Part shown: positions 1-8,377 of the stretch, piece after piece
Position numbering within the stretch: position 1 is the first letter of the stretch
Layout of the letters: every line of letters begins with the position of its first letter
Assembly: GCA_022564055.1 (NCBI GenBank)
Contig: JADFMD010000002.1
Coordinates: forward strand, 1-64,000
Length of the DNA: 64,000 nucleotides
DNA from: Gemmatimonadota bacterium
Lineage (GTDB): Bacteria; Gemmatimonadota; Gemmatimonadetes; Longimicrobiales; Gaopeijiaceae
Reading direction: 5' to 3'
Translations under genes and position numbers: made by a program
Notes under the pieces: generated by a model
The model's input: the letters and a program-made list of their open reading frames with translations, nothing else
What the model was told of the DNA's origin: nothing
Database searches by the model: none

Positions 1-156
1 TGTGCTCCCGCTCCTACCGCCGAGGCGATTCTTCGCATCCTCGCGGACGATACCCTCGCCCACGGGCTCTCCCAGGCAGGACGTAAGGATGTGGAGTCGC
101 GGTTTCGTGCAGAGGGAATGGTCGAGGCGCTCTCCGCCATCTACGGGGAGTCGTAG
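1..156 (+). CDS. Glycosyltransferase C-terminal end (partial, 5' cut by window)
   Basis: The first reading frame is open from base 1 to a TAG and gives 51 residues ending in an Ile-Tyr-Gly-Glu-Ser tail. The pattern of an acidic helix, a Leu-Gly-x-Ala/Gly-Arg-x-x-Val step and a terminal Ile-Tyr is what the last helix of GT4-type (group 1) glycosyltransferases looks like. It lies 6 bp upstream of a flippase and on the same strand, which fits a surface-polysaccharide cluster. The catalytic part is outside the window, so the sugar specificity cannot be judged. Confidence 0.55.
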   Translation, partial: CAPAPTAEAILRILADDTLAHGLSQAGRKDVESRFRAEGMVEALSAIYGES

Positions 157-162
157 CGCATC

Positions 163-1512
163 ATGACCATGAAACGCTCCATGATCTACAACCTGCTCGC
201 TCAGGGATCCGTCTTTGTTTTCGGCCTGTTCAACGCCATCCTGTCGGCCCAGGTGCTGGGAACAGAGGGGAAAGGGCAACTGGCCATCTACTTGCTGGCC
301 ATCGACATGGCCATCGTGCTCCTGATCCTGGGCCTTGGCCAGGCGCTTCAGTATCACGCCTCTCGAGAGGAGTTTCACGGCCCAAAGACCATCAACACGG
401 CACTCGTCTACTCGGTTGGCTGCGCGGTCGTGTTCGGCGTGATGGTGCAGGCCATGTTCTGGCTGGGGCAAGGCTCCCGGGTACTCCCCCAGCCCTTTGA
501 TTCCTCCCTCTTTCGTGTCCTCATCACGGTCCACTTCCTCCACCAGTTCTTCGGGCACCTGATCATCGCCGTGATCAACTCCCACAAGCTGTTCGTCCAG
601 ACCAGCAAGATTCAGATGGTCACGGTCGGGTTGACCATGGTTTTGTACGCGGGGCTCTTCGTCGTGCACCGAGCGGGGACACAGGACGTATTCGCCAACT
701 ACTTCTACTTCGCCCTCGCCACTTCGGCGATCGTGCGTATCGGCATGGCAGTCTTCGTATACGCAAAGCACGTTCACCAGCGCGGCACACCGTACCGCTT
801 CGAGTTGCTCGACTCCGCAAGGGTAAGGACCCTGGTGGCCTTTGGTGTCTTCCCCTGGATGAGCAACTTCATGATGCGGGGTATCCTGAAGGCCGACTTC
901 TGGTTCGTACAGCACTTCGAGGGCCTGGATGGCCTGGGTGTCTATTCGGTGGCCTCGAATCTCGGCGAAACCCTATACCTGGTACCCAACACACTGGGCT
1001 TGGTCCTACTCTCCTACATCGCCGACGCCGAGACCCGAGATAGAACCACCGCACAAACGGCAATGATCACCCGGCTCTTCTTTCCGACCATGCTCGTCGG
1101 GGCGGTGGCGTTCTCCACCGTTTCTTCGTGGTTCTTCGGGTTCGCCTTCGGGGCCGAGTTCCGCGCCTCGGGCCCCATTTTCAACCTCCTGCTCTGGGGT
1201 ATCGTACCCTTCAGCCTCGCCACGGTGATGATCGGATTCCTCACGGGTGCGAACCAAGTCCGGCATATTTTCATTGCGGCGTCTGCCGGCCTAGTGTTGA
1301 CCCTGGTGCTCGACGTACTGATGGTGCCTCGGTTCGGGATGACCGGCGCAGCGATCGCCCGAGGCGTGGGCCTCAACGCCATGACCTGGTATCTGGTCAT
1401 GCGCTTCCATAGGACCACAGGTACCGCCTACAGGGACTTCCTCATCCCCCAAGCTGCCGACGTTGGTCGGATCATCCATCTGCTGAAGAGGAAGGGCCCG
1501 CTAGATCTCTAG
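163..1512 (+). CDS. Polysaccharide flippase (Wzx/MATE-like)
   Basis: The 449-residue protein is almost wholly hydrophobic, with about twelve or more predicted membrane segments. It begins with a short basic stretch and the Asn-x-x-Ala-Gln-Gly helix usual for the polysaccharide biosynthesis/export superfamily. Length and profile fit Wzx-type flippases, which move undecaprenyl-linked oligosaccharides across the inner membrane. A second in-frame ATG lies at 169, and either could be the start. The gene follows a glycosyltransferase end by 6 bp and converges on a formyltransferase/deacetylase pair, so the locus probably assembles a modified surface glycan. The substrate cannot be read from sequence. 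Confidence 0.82.
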   Translation: MTMKRSMIYNLLAQGSVFVFGLFNAILSAQVLGTEGKGQLAIYLLAIDMAIVLLILGLGQALQYHASREEFHGPKTINTALVYSVGCAVVFGVMVQAMFWLGQGSRVLPQPFDSSLFRVLITVHFLHQFFGHLIIAVINSHKLFVQTSKIQMVTVGLTMVLYAGLFVVHRAGTQDVFANYFYFALATSAIVRIGMAVFVYAKHVHQRGTPYRFELLDSARVRTLVAFGVFPWMSNFMMRGILKADFWFVQHFEGLDGLGVYSVASNLGETLYLVPNTLGLVLLSYIADAETRDRTTAQTAMITRLFFPTMLVGAVAFSTVSSWFFGFAFGAEFRASGPIFNLLLWGIVPFSLATVMIGFLTGANQVRHIFIAASAGLVLTLVLDVLMVPRFGMTGAAIARGVGLNAMTWYLVMRFHRTTGTAYRDFLIPQAADVGRIIHLLKRKGPLDL

Positions 1513-1607
1513 AGGCGAGGCCACCAGAGAGGTACACTACCAGTGCTTGTTTCTCGGCCTGAACTGTAGTGGGGCTAGGTGCCCACGGTGGGCCGGAGCC
1601 CGCCGGC

Positions 1608-2486
1608 CTACTTTCCGCCGGGCCCGCTCAGTGAATCGATCAACGTTGTGGCTGGATCCCTGGGAAAGCCTTGGGTCGCCCATCGCGCAAGATCACCTCG
1701 TCGCACGAAACGCGATGCCCTCCGGAGGTGCAGGGGTCCCCACTCCCGTGTGAAGAAGGTTCTCCCCTCTCCGAGGGAGTCCTGGGGCACGCCCACAGGG
1801 ACATGCCCCTCGGCGATGGCTCGTAACACCCTGACATACATATCATGCCCGTGTGAGACGGTCCTAGAAACCGCATCGCCCAGCGTGTCGGTTGCTTGGA
1901 GGGGCGTGAACTCCGTGAGCAGGATGTCGCCGGAATCGATTCCAGGATCGAGCACGTGTATTGTAGCCCCCACGAGGTGGGGCTCCTGACGGGACAACGC
2001 CCAAAGTGTACAGTTCGGGCCACCCTTGTAGTAGGGTGAAAGTCCGGTGTGGAGATTGAGGAGCAGATCTGGGGGCTTCACGGCGAAGATCGGCTCCTTG
2101 ATTATCCGGGTTCCTGACACAGCGCCAACGTCGGGTCCTAGGCGCTCAAGGAAACGGACGACCTCACTCTCATTGATGTCCGCTACCGTGACGACTGGTG
2201 CGTCCGGCCAATCCAGTGCCTTTCCGGACTCTCCGAACCAATCCAGTTCACTCGCGGCGATTTCATTCATGACTCTGCGGAGGAAGAGACGCGTGACGAT
2301 TTTCTTGGCGAGCACCCCCGGCTGACGCATGATCGCCCTCCGAATCCAGGTCGACCGCATGGTCCTCGGTATCGATTGAACCACCACGCCGACCAAGGTC
2401 AACGCGTCGTCAGCGGCGATGCGGTTGGCCAGGGCACGCTGCCAGGGTGAGTCGCTGGTGAGAAGCACGACTCGAAGACCGCTCAC
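1608..2486 (-). CDS. Formyltransferase-family protein (sugar or amino-group formylation)
   Basis: The 292-residue protein resembles the catalytic domain of methionyl-tRNA formyltransferase and sugar N-formyltransferases, which use 10-formyl-tetrahydrofolate. The catalytic triad is visible: Asn144 and His146 in an N-L-H-T-G-L-S motif, and Asp184 in the D-S-G-D-I-L-L motif. I chose the GTG at 2486 rather than an upstream ATG at 2546. The GTG overlaps the stop of the deacetylase as GTGA and has a GAGG element just ahead, so the two are translationally coupled. Coupling to a polysaccharide deacetylase suggests that a sugar amine exposed by deacetylation may be formylated. That pairing is inference. 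A tRNA role is unlikely in this context. Confidence 0.78.
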   Translation of the reverse strand: MSGLRVVLLTSDSPWQRALANRIAADDALTLVGVVVQSIPRTMRSTWIRRAIMRQPGVLAKKIVTRLFLRRVMNEIAASELDWFGESGKALDWPDAPVVTVADINESEVVRFLERLGPDVGAVSGTRIIKEPIFAVKPPDLLLNLHTGLSPYYKGGPNCTLWALSRQEPHLVGATIHVLDPGIDSGDILLTEFTPLQATDTLGDAVSRTVSHGHDMYVRVLRAIAEGHVPVGVPQDSLGEGRTFFTREWGPLHLRRASRFVRRGDLARWATQGFPRDPATTLIDSLSGPGGK

Positions 2487-3412
2487 GTTCGCCTCAATGT
2501 TCGCAACCAAGGGATGAAGCCGCTCAGTTCCATCCGAAGCATCCACGTTGGCCTGTCCGTGACGTCAAAGCGGGGAATTGCATAGGGTCTGGTGCCTGGC
2601 CTGACTCGGCGTTGCTCGACGGCAAATCCTGCGATGAACCCCGATTTCTGCGCCATCGATTCTATAGCCGGTCCGTACAGTCCCTGTGGATAGGATGTGA
2701 ACCGAACCCGGGCACCACACAGCCTTTCGAGCTCGAGCCGTGAATTCCTCAGCTCCCGCTCGGCCTCATGGGGAGCCACGCGACTCAAGAAACAGTGCGA
2801 GAGGGTGTGGGCTCCGACATCGACGTTAGCGTTCAGGAGCTGTGCAAGAGCATTGGTGCCGATCATGCGAGGAGGGAGGTCACCCTGGTCTTCAACCCGA
2901 TCCTCCCATTCAGAGAGAGACGCATCCCGGTCGACCCAGGGCATTCGGCTGAGGCGATCCAGGACTTGCGATCGAGGCTCTTTCGCCGGAGAGGTATCGA
3001 GTCGAAACAACCGAGCGAGCCTAGCGTTCCACGGCGGTCGCCCCGTGAGAACAGAGTCGACCACGAGAAAATGAGTCGCAGGTAGCCCTTTCGTTTCAAG
3101 AGCCGGAAGCGCTCCCGTAAGGAAGTCGGCATAGCCGTCGTCGAACGTCAGGGCACAGCACCCCCGCAGCGATTTGCGCACGGCCAGGCGGGCCACGAAC
3201 TCCTCAAGAGGTAGCACGTTGAATAGACCGGTGAGCAAATCCAGATGCTCACGAAATACATCGGGGTGTAGCGGAGGTGAGTCGGGACCGTCCTCAGCCG
3301 ACACACGATGGTAAAGCAACACCACGCCTCCGGCCCGCCGACGGGCCAAGTGTATCAAGGGCGCGCCAAGGACCGTGTCTAATACACGAAGTGCGTTGCG
3401 AGGGAAACTCAC
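2483..3412 (-). CDS. Polysaccharide deacetylase (NodB homology domain)
   Basis: Carbohydrate esterase 4 family protein of 309 residues. Visible elements are a Leu-Tyr-His-Arg strand near residue 35, the metal-binding T-F-D-D-G motif at about 89-93, and the second motif H-T-L-S-H at about 202-206 that supplies the two metal histidines. These enzymes remove N- or O-acetyl groups from polysaccharides. The start is taken as GTG at 3412, with GAGG about 9 bases ahead, because an upstream start at 3469 would run into the preceding gene. It overlaps the formyltransferase gene by 4 bp. There is no clear signal peptide, so it may be cytoplasmic or membrane-peripheral. Confidence 0.82.
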   Translation of the reverse strand: MSFPRNALRVLDTVLGAPLIHLARRRAGGVVLLYHRVSAEDGPDSPPLHPDVFREHLDLLTGLFNVLPLEEFVARLAVRKSLRGCCALTFDDGYADFLTGALPALETKGLPATHFLVVDSVLTGRPPWNARLARLFRLDTSPAKEPRSQVLDRLSRMPWVDRDASLSEWEDRVEDQGDLPPRMIGTNALAQLLNANVDVGAHTLSHCFLSRVAPHEAERELRNSRLELERLCGARVRFTSYPQGLYGPAIESMAQKSGFIAGFAVEQRRVRPGTRPYAIPRFDVTDRPTWMLRMELSGFIPWLRTLRRT

Positions 3413-3425
3413 CGGACCGTCCGCC

Positions 3426-4361
3426 TCAGAAGCTCCTGAGCAACTCCCGCATCCGGCCCCTCGTAGCATCGTCCGGGAAACGCCCGAACGCCGCTTGAAT
3501 GTTCTCCTCCATGTGCTCGGGATTGGTGGTCTCGGTAAGAACGCAGGTCACAGCGGGATTCGCCAAGACGTACTTGAGCGAGAACTGCGCCCAGGTCTCG
3601 CAGTCGAACTCTGCTGCCCATGAGGGCAGCTCTTTGCCAGCGACCCTCCCGAAGTATGAGCCGTTCATGAACGGCCGATTGATCAACACCGCCATGCCCA
3701 TGTCTCGGGCGAGCGGCAACAAGCGGTCCTCGGCTCCGTTCTCGAGAGGCGAATAATTTACGTGCAAGAAATCGGGCGAATTCTCCCTCATGAACGTCTC
3801 CATCGAGCCGTGACGGGCATTGGCGGAGACGGTCACCCCGATGTAGCGTGCCTCACCGGAGTCCTTCCAGGCCCGGACGTTGGGCCAGTGGAGGTCGACG
3901 TCTCGCAGGCTCTCGACCTGGAGAAGATCCACGGTGCGACGCCCGAACAGCCTCTGGGTCTGTCGCCACTGATCGATGCCGTTCTGTTCACCGTCGGTGT
4001 TGATCTTGGCCGCGAGAAACAGCCGGCCCGTCAGCTCGGGATCCTGCAGCACACGACCGAAGTCCCGATCGATCGCTTCCGTGCGCGGCGACGTGTCGAT
4101 CACCCGGCCGCCGTATTCGAGCAGGGTCCGGATGACGTTGGCGATGGGCTCGGTGCCCTCGGTCGGGCTTTCGAGCACCGGCTTCGAGGAGCCAAACCCT
4201 ACCACGGGCAGGGCCTCGCCAGTGCTCGGGATCGGCCGGGTTGGAAGCGTCTCCTGCGCCAGAAGCCGCGCTGGCCGAGCGAGTAGCGCGCCCAGCCCCA
4301 GCGCCTGAGCGACGAAGTCACGCCGGCTTGGCTTCGGTTTCTCGCCGTAGTTTTCGCCCAT
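3426..4361 (-). CDS. Tat-exported aldo/keto reductase-like protein with altered active site
   Basis: 311 residues. The N-terminus has a twin-arginine signal (S-R-R-D-F-V near residues 12-17, then an Ala/Leu-rich segment), so the protein is probably exported folded with its cofactor. The rest follows the aldo/keto reductase barrel: G-F-G-S-S near 55, I-D-T at 88-90, A-K-I at 118-120, L-L-Q-V near 146-149. Of the usual Asp-Tyr-Lys-His tetrad, Asp89 and Lys119 are present. The Tyr position holds Thr94 and the His position holds Glu150. The reaction is therefore uncertain. It sits 13 bp upstream of the deacetylase start, so co-transcription is possible, but its export signal suggests separate work. 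Confidence 0.75.
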   Translation of the reverse strand: MGENYGEKPKPSRRDFVAQALGLGALLARPARLLAQETLPTRPIPSTGEALPVVGFGSSKPVLESPTEGTEPIANVIRTLLEYGGRVIDTSPRTEAIDRDFGRVLQDPELTGRLFLAAKINTDGEQNGIDQWRQTQRLFGRRTVDLLQVESLRDVDLHWPNVRAWKDSGEARYIGVTVSANARHGSMETFMRENSPDFLHVNYSPLENGAEDRLLPLARDMGMAVLINRPFMNGSYFGRVAGKELPSWAAEFDCETWAQFSLKYVLANPAVTCVLTETTNPEHMEENIQAAFGRFPDDATRGRMRELLRSF

Positions 4362-4405
4362 GGGTCCCCTCCTTACACGTATCCGGATTGGCCGTCGGGT
4401 CCAGC

Positions 4406-5206
4406 CTATGGCATGTCACGCGCTCGCTCGACGAACTCGACTCGCGCGCCGTTGGGCCCCTCGATGTAAAAGAACGCGATCTGACCATTGGGAAGCGTCA
4501 TGTCCCGTCGGGCTGTGGTGATGTCCAGACCCTTCGCCGTGAACTCCGCGATCTTCGCGTCGAGCTCGATGGCACGCCAGCCGATGTGCTCGATCGCGGC
4601 GCCCCGGCTGGGGAACGACTCACCCCGAGAAACCAGCAGCCACACGTTGCCCGGGTAGAGGATTCCTTCGAGTTGGCTGCCTTTGACGGTCCGGCGGACG
4701 CCGCCGAAATTTTCATGATACCAATCGAGCGATGCTGTCGGATCGGTGTCGCGCAGGTGGACGTGGTGGAAGCCGAGATGCTGCGGATCCTCGATCAGTT
4801 CGAGCCGCACGCCCCAGGGGTCTACGATGAAGCTGAGCGGGAACAGACCCGGCACATCCCGACGGGGTGTCGTGACCGTCGCGCCTGCACCCTCCACCTC
4901 CGCGAGCTTCGCGGTGAGGTCCGTGAAGGAGAACCCGAGGTGGTCGATGACGCCTCCGGCGCTCGGCGGACTGTTTTCGCCTCGCAGCCACATGATTCGC
5001 GTTGTCCCGAACAGCAAGCGATCGGTACGGCCGTCGACGAACTCGCCCCCGATATGATCGTGGAACCACTGCGCAGAGGCCTGCGGATCTGGGACCCTCA
5101 TATGAACGTGGTCGTACATGAGGGTTTCGGGGAACTGGGCTTGGGCGATCGAAGCCGATACAGCGAGCACGGCAACTGCCCCCAGGACTGGAGAGATGAA
5201 ACGCAT
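4406..5206 (-). CDS. Exported tandem VOC (glyoxalase/bleomycin-resistance fold) protein
   Basis: 266 residues from an ATG at 5206 that has a strong AGGAGGT element directly ahead. An upstream in-frame ATG at 5380 would add a non-conserved tail and is rejected. Residues 1-23 form a Sec signal peptide ending Ala-Gln-Ala. Two vicinal-oxygen-chelate modules follow. Each opens with a His-Val-His strand and a W-[FY]-H/E-x-x-F/I-G helix, near residues 33 and 150. VOC proteins bind a metal and act as dioxygenases, lyases or binding proteins. A periplasmic location is unusual for a metabolic VOC enzyme. A 12-bp palindrome lies just upstream of the ribosome-binding site. Confidence 0.78.
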   Translation of the reverse strand: MRFISPVLGAVAVLAVSASIAQAQFPETLMYDHVHMRVPDPQASAQWFHDHIGGEFVDGRTDRLLFGTTRIMWLRGENSPPSAGGVIDHLGFSFTDLTAKLAEVEGAGATVTTPRRDVPGLFPLSFIVDPWGVRLELIEDPQHLGFHHVHLRDTDPTASLDWYHENFGGVRRTVKGSQLEGILYPGNVWLLVSRGESFPSRGAAIEHIGWRAIELDAKIAEFTAKGLDITTARRDMTLPNGQIAFFYIEGPNGARVEFVERARDMP

Positions 5207-5220
5207 TACGACCTCCTGAA

Positions 5221-5232
5221 TAATGATCATTA
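5221..5232. promoter_or_regulatory. Perfect 12-bp palindrome, possible operator of the VOC gene
   Basis: TAATGATCATTA reads identically on both strands. It sits 15 to 26 bases before the start codon of the downstream minus-strand VOC gene, directly beside its ribosome-binding site. The half site resembles the ATGAT core of Fur-type boxes, but the arrangement is shorter than a canonical 19-bp Fur box. A repressor site in the 5' leader is plausible. A chance palindrome cannot be excluded. Confidence 0.3.
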
Positions 5233-5466
5233 CCGGTAGCTCGAGATAACTGGCCTCATCGTGCCTCGACGCCGGAGAAACCGGGCCGAGCCCGGGGCTT
5301 TCAGGCCCACGCGCGATTATCCGGCTACCGAACCTGGGAGGTGACTGCGGTTCGCGCAACGACTCGGGCGATGCAGGCATGACGCCCCCGCACGCCGCGG
5401 TCGACTTACGTCGGGCCCTCGTCGGCCTCGAACACGATCCCGTTTGCCATCAGCGCTGCGACCGGC

Positions 5467-6594
5467 TCATCGGCTATGACATCGGCCATGTTTTGAATTG
5501 GAGCGCATTCGGTGTCGGAAGGGCCGGATGCCGCCCTCGGCGAGCCATTTCTTGGGGGTTGCGGTGCGTTTCAGCTCCTTGGGGCGAAGCTCGAACCACC
5601 GAGCCACGAGCAGAATCTCGGCGGCGTCCTGTGGCTCCAACGACGCAGGGCCCTGTTCGGGTGCTCGGTACACGGATTCGACCACCTCGTCGATCTCCCG
5701 CCGTTCGCCCTGAGTCGTCGGGTACGGAAATTCGCCTCGGAGGCGTCCTCTTCGGATGAGGTAGAGACGGGTATCGCCCGCGAAACCGGGCACGCGGTAG
5801 AGAAACGTGAGACTCTCGACGCGCCCTCGAAACGCCGCCAAATGCTTCTGGAAGGTCTGGAGGCGTTCGAGTCGGTCACGAAGCCGGCCGGCGTACTCGA
5901 AGTCGAGGCGGGCCACGGCGATCTTCATGCGGGCCTCGAGTGTGGCGAGCGGTTCGCGGGTGCGACCCTCGAGGAAGCGCCGCGCGGTCGCCACTTTCTG
6001 TTGATAAACTGCGCCGCTCACACCTGCGCAACACGGCGCCAGGCATGTGCCCAACTCGGCCCTCATGCAGAGGGGAGTCCGTCCCTCGGCGAAGACATCC
6101 AGCTGATCGTCGAAGAAAATCGGCGTCGCGCCGGGGCAATCGCGGAGGCCGAGGACGTGAGCCAATTCGCGAACCGTGTCGCGCAGGTTTCCGACGGCTG
6201 GAAAGGGTCCGTAGTAGAGCGAGCCATCGGGAACAGCGCGCGTGACCGGTAGGATCCGGGGTGCGATTTCCTGGGTGAGCTTCACGAAGGCGTACATCCG
6301 CTTCCTCTTGTGCTGCACGTTGAAACGGGGTTGCCAGCGTTGAATCAGCTTCATCTCACGGACCAACGTCGAGAACTCGTTCGGAATGTACTCCCACCGA
6401 ATTCGGCCGGTCTCTCGGATCAGTTGGGTCGCTTTCTCTCCCGGCGGGGCCCTGAAGTACGAGAGGAGTCGTGTGCGCACGCGGATCGACTTTCCCACGT
6501 ACAGTGGGTCTCCGTTGGCACCCAGCATCTGATAAACGCCCGGACGGTCTTCGGCATGAGTCCGCACATATTCGCGGAGGGCGGAGGTGGGCAC
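5467..6594 (-). CDS. UvrC-like GIY-YIG nuclease with UVR domain (N-terminal half of UvrC only)
   Basis: About 375 residues. A GIY-YIG domain lies near the N-terminus: G-V-Y at about 19-21, Y-V-G-K-S at about 32-36, then an R-x-R-x-R helix. The region that follows is UvrC-like, with a Tyr-Tyr-Gly-Pro-Phe motif and a Cys-rich stretch, and then a UVR (UvrB-contact) helix pair with F-E-Y-A near residue 260. The RNase H-like nuclease and helix-hairpin-helix domains of full UvrC are absent, so it resembles Cho-type proteins that make only the 3' incision. The GTG at 6594 is the best start before the divergent HD gene, but its ribosome-binding site is weak, so the N-terminus is uncertain. Confidence 0.78.
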   Translation of the reverse strand: MPTSALREYVRTHAEDRPGVYQMLGANGDPLYVGKSIRVRTRLLSYFRAPPGEKATQLIRETGRIRWEYIPNEFSTLVREMKLIQRWQPRFNVQHKRKRMYAFVKLTQEIAPRILPVTRAVPDGSLYYGPFPAVGNLRDTVRELAHVLGLRDCPGATPIFFDDQLDVFAEGRTPLCMRAELGTCLAPCCAGVSGAVYQQKVATARRFLEGRTREPLATLEARMKIAVARLDFEYAGRLRDRLERLQTFQKHLAAFRGRVESLTFLYRVPGFAGDTRLYLIRRGRLRGEFPYPTTQGERREIDEVVESVYRAPEQGPASLEPQDAAEILLVARWFELRPKELKRTATPKKWLAEGGIRPFRHRMRSNSKHGRCHSR

Positions 6595-6738
6595 GTGCGC
6601 TAGAAGAAGTCTCCGTGAAAGGAGCGTGGCTTCGTCAAATTCGGACTTTCGTGTTTCGTTCGGTAAGTTCGGTAGTATAGAGCGTGCCGGCTCAGAGAGC
6701 CATTGCCCCGGCCAGGCGGCTCCCGCTAACGTCCGCAC

Positions 6739-8031
6739 ATGTCGTCCTACAGTGAAGAGCGGATCATCCGCGACCCCCTTTGGAACACGATTCGGCTCGA
6801 CGCTACGGCGGTTCGAATTATCGATACCGCCGCGTTCCAGCGGCAGCGGTACATCAAACAACTCGGGTTCGCACACCTGGTCTATCCCGGCGCGACCCAC
6901 ACCCGATTCGATCACGCGGTGGGTGTATATCACCTGGCCGTGATTGCGCTGCGCCGCCTCCGGGATGGCGGCGGCATTGCGGAGGAGCTGTGGCAGGACG
7001 CCGGGCTGGTCCAGTACGCGGCCCTTCTCCACGACATCGGGCATTACGCCTTCTCCCACGCTCTCGAGGAGCTGGGCTCCGACATGCTCCCCGGTGACCA
7101 CGAAGCGGTGAGCGCCCGCTTTTTCGCCTCCACCGAGCTAGCGGAAGCCCTCTCGACTCTGGGCGAGGATGCGGCGCAGAAGATCCACGCCTTGATCCAG
7201 GGCCGGAGTGAAAACCCGTTCGGCGGGCTGGTCTCCGGGAGCCTCGACCTCGACAAAATGGAGTACCTTCGGCGCGACGCCCGGTTCTGCGGGGTCCCCT
7301 ACGGGGAGGTGGACGTCGATCGCCTGCTACAAGGCTTCACCATCCTCGCGGATCCCGAGACCGGCGTGCCCGAGGTGGGCGTGCATGAGAAGGCCGTCAG
7401 CGCCCTCGAGTCGCTGCTCTTCGCCAAATACCAGATGTTCAGAAATGTGTACTGGCACCATGCGGTTCGTGCCGCCGTCGCACTTTACAAGAGGATCATC
7501 AACGAGGCCGTAAGTGCGAACATTCTCGACGCCGAGGAGCTCGTCGGCCCCACCGATGAAGAGTTGTTGTACGAGACGGCGCGGCGGGCCCAGGCATTGG
7601 ACACGGAGGTTGCAGAACGGCTGGCCACGAGGTGGCTTCCTGCGCTCCGGGCCCGGAGACTTCCGAAGCGTGCACTGGAGGTGACGGCTGCGGAGTTGGG
7701 GGACCGAGTCGTGGAGGACTGGGTGCTCTCCGAGACTTCCTTGAAGCGGGGCGTCGAGGACAGCCTGGCGGACGAGGTCGGCCTCGAGCCGGGCGAGGTA
7801 TTCATCGACTTCCCAGCCAAACGAGCCATGTTCCAGCTCGACCTCTTAGTGGAGCGGCGCACCGGGCAGGTCGAGCGCCTCGGACCCGGCGGCCTTCCGG
7901 GACTCATCGACCTCCCGCGCTTGGCCGAGGGGCTCTACGCCACGACGCGAGTGCTTCGGGTCTTCACCTTCGAGCGACGCACGCTGGACCGGGATAGTGT
8001 GTTGGAGCGGATCACACGGCCCGCGGGGTGA
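6739..8031 (+). CDS. HD-domain phosphohydrolase (dNTPase/SAMHD1-like, COG1078 type)
   Basis: 430 residues. The metal-binding set of an HD domain is visible: T-R-F-D-H with His59, L-L-H-D-I-G-H with His98/Asp99, a D-H-E step near 120, and Asp170/Asp172 in a S-L-D-L-D-K-M-E-Y motif. Spacing and the C-terminal region fit bacterial SAMHD1/dGTPase-like phosphohydrolases, which act on dNTPs or related nucleotides in the cytoplasm. The gene is divergent from the GIY-YIG nuclease gene, with about 145 bp between them. A role in nucleotide-pool or DNA-repair housekeeping is possible, but the actual substrate is not known. Confidence 0.85.
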   Translation: MSSYSEERIIRDPLWNTIRLDATAVRIIDTAAFQRQRYIKQLGFAHLVYPGATHTRFDHAVGVYHLAVIALRRLRDGGGIAEELWQDAGLVQYAALLHDIGHYAFSHALEELGSDMLPGDHEAVSARFFASTELAEALSTLGEDAAQKIHALIQGRSENPFGGLVSGSLDLDKMEYLRRDARFCGVPYGEVDVDRLLQGFTILADPETGVPEVGVHEKAVSALESLLFAKYQMFRNVYWHHAVRAAVALYKRIINEAVSANILDAEELVGPTDEELLYETARRAQALDTEVAERLATRWLPALRARRLPKRALEVTAAELGDRVVEDWVLSETSLKRGVEDSLADEVGLEPGEVFIDFPAKRAMFQLDLLVERRTGQVERLGPGGLPGLIDLPRLAEGLYATTRVLRVFTFERRTLDRDSVLERITRPAG

Positions 8032-8071
8032 CATGCCTGTGGGATGTGGCCGAAAACCTGTTGTGACAACC

Positions 8072-8377
8072 TCATCCGCCGGCTATCGCACCGACCACCA
8101 TGAGGGCGTCGGTTCCGGAGCTCACGGCGTCGGGGAGCGGGGCGTCCGAGGGTTCGTGCGAGAGGTCACGCCCGCATGCGAAGAAACGTATGAACGCGCG
8201 TCGCCGTTCCGTTCCGTGGTCGCGGATCGTGCCCCGCAGCACCGGGTAGCGAGACTCCAGAGCGTCCAGCACCGTGTTGACCGTCACCGGCTCTACGACT
8301 TCGAGTTCTACCTCGGCGTCGACTCTCGCCAGCGTCCGCAGGTGCGCGGAGGGAGGCCCTTGCTGAGTGCCTCCCAC
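8072..8377 (-). CDS. MoaD/ThiS-like ubiquitin-fold protein, N-terminus replaced by deletion junction
   Basis: The open frame has 101 codons from a GTG at 8377. From about residue 13 (L-R-T-L) onward it reads as a beta-grasp MoaD-type protein, and it ends in Ile-Ala-Gly-Gly, the Gly-Gly tail used for adenylation and thiocarboxylation. Residues 1-11 are not native: they are the out-of-frame reading of the end of the adjacent BNR-repeat gene. The first beta strand and the original start codon therefore appear to have been lost. It may still be translated from the GTG, but function is doubtful. In an intact form it would be a sulfur carrier for a molybdopterin-synthase-like reaction. Confidence 0.55.
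   Translation of the reverse strand: MGGTQQGPPSAHLRTLARVDAEVELEVVEPVTVNTVLDALESRYPVLRGTIRDHGTERRRAFIRFFACGRDLSHEPSDAPLPDAVSSGTDALMVVGAIAGG

Noticed and set aside
1581-1622. Possible terminator between the flippase and formyltransferase genes
   Set aside because: The inverted bases form only a short stem with a one-base loop, and the larger GC-rich arms do not pair correctly.
6640-6680. Possible promoter for the HD gene (TAGTAT near 6673)
   Set aside because: No -35-like hexamer at 16-18 bases, and the GTTCGGTA repeats nearby explain the impression of a motif.
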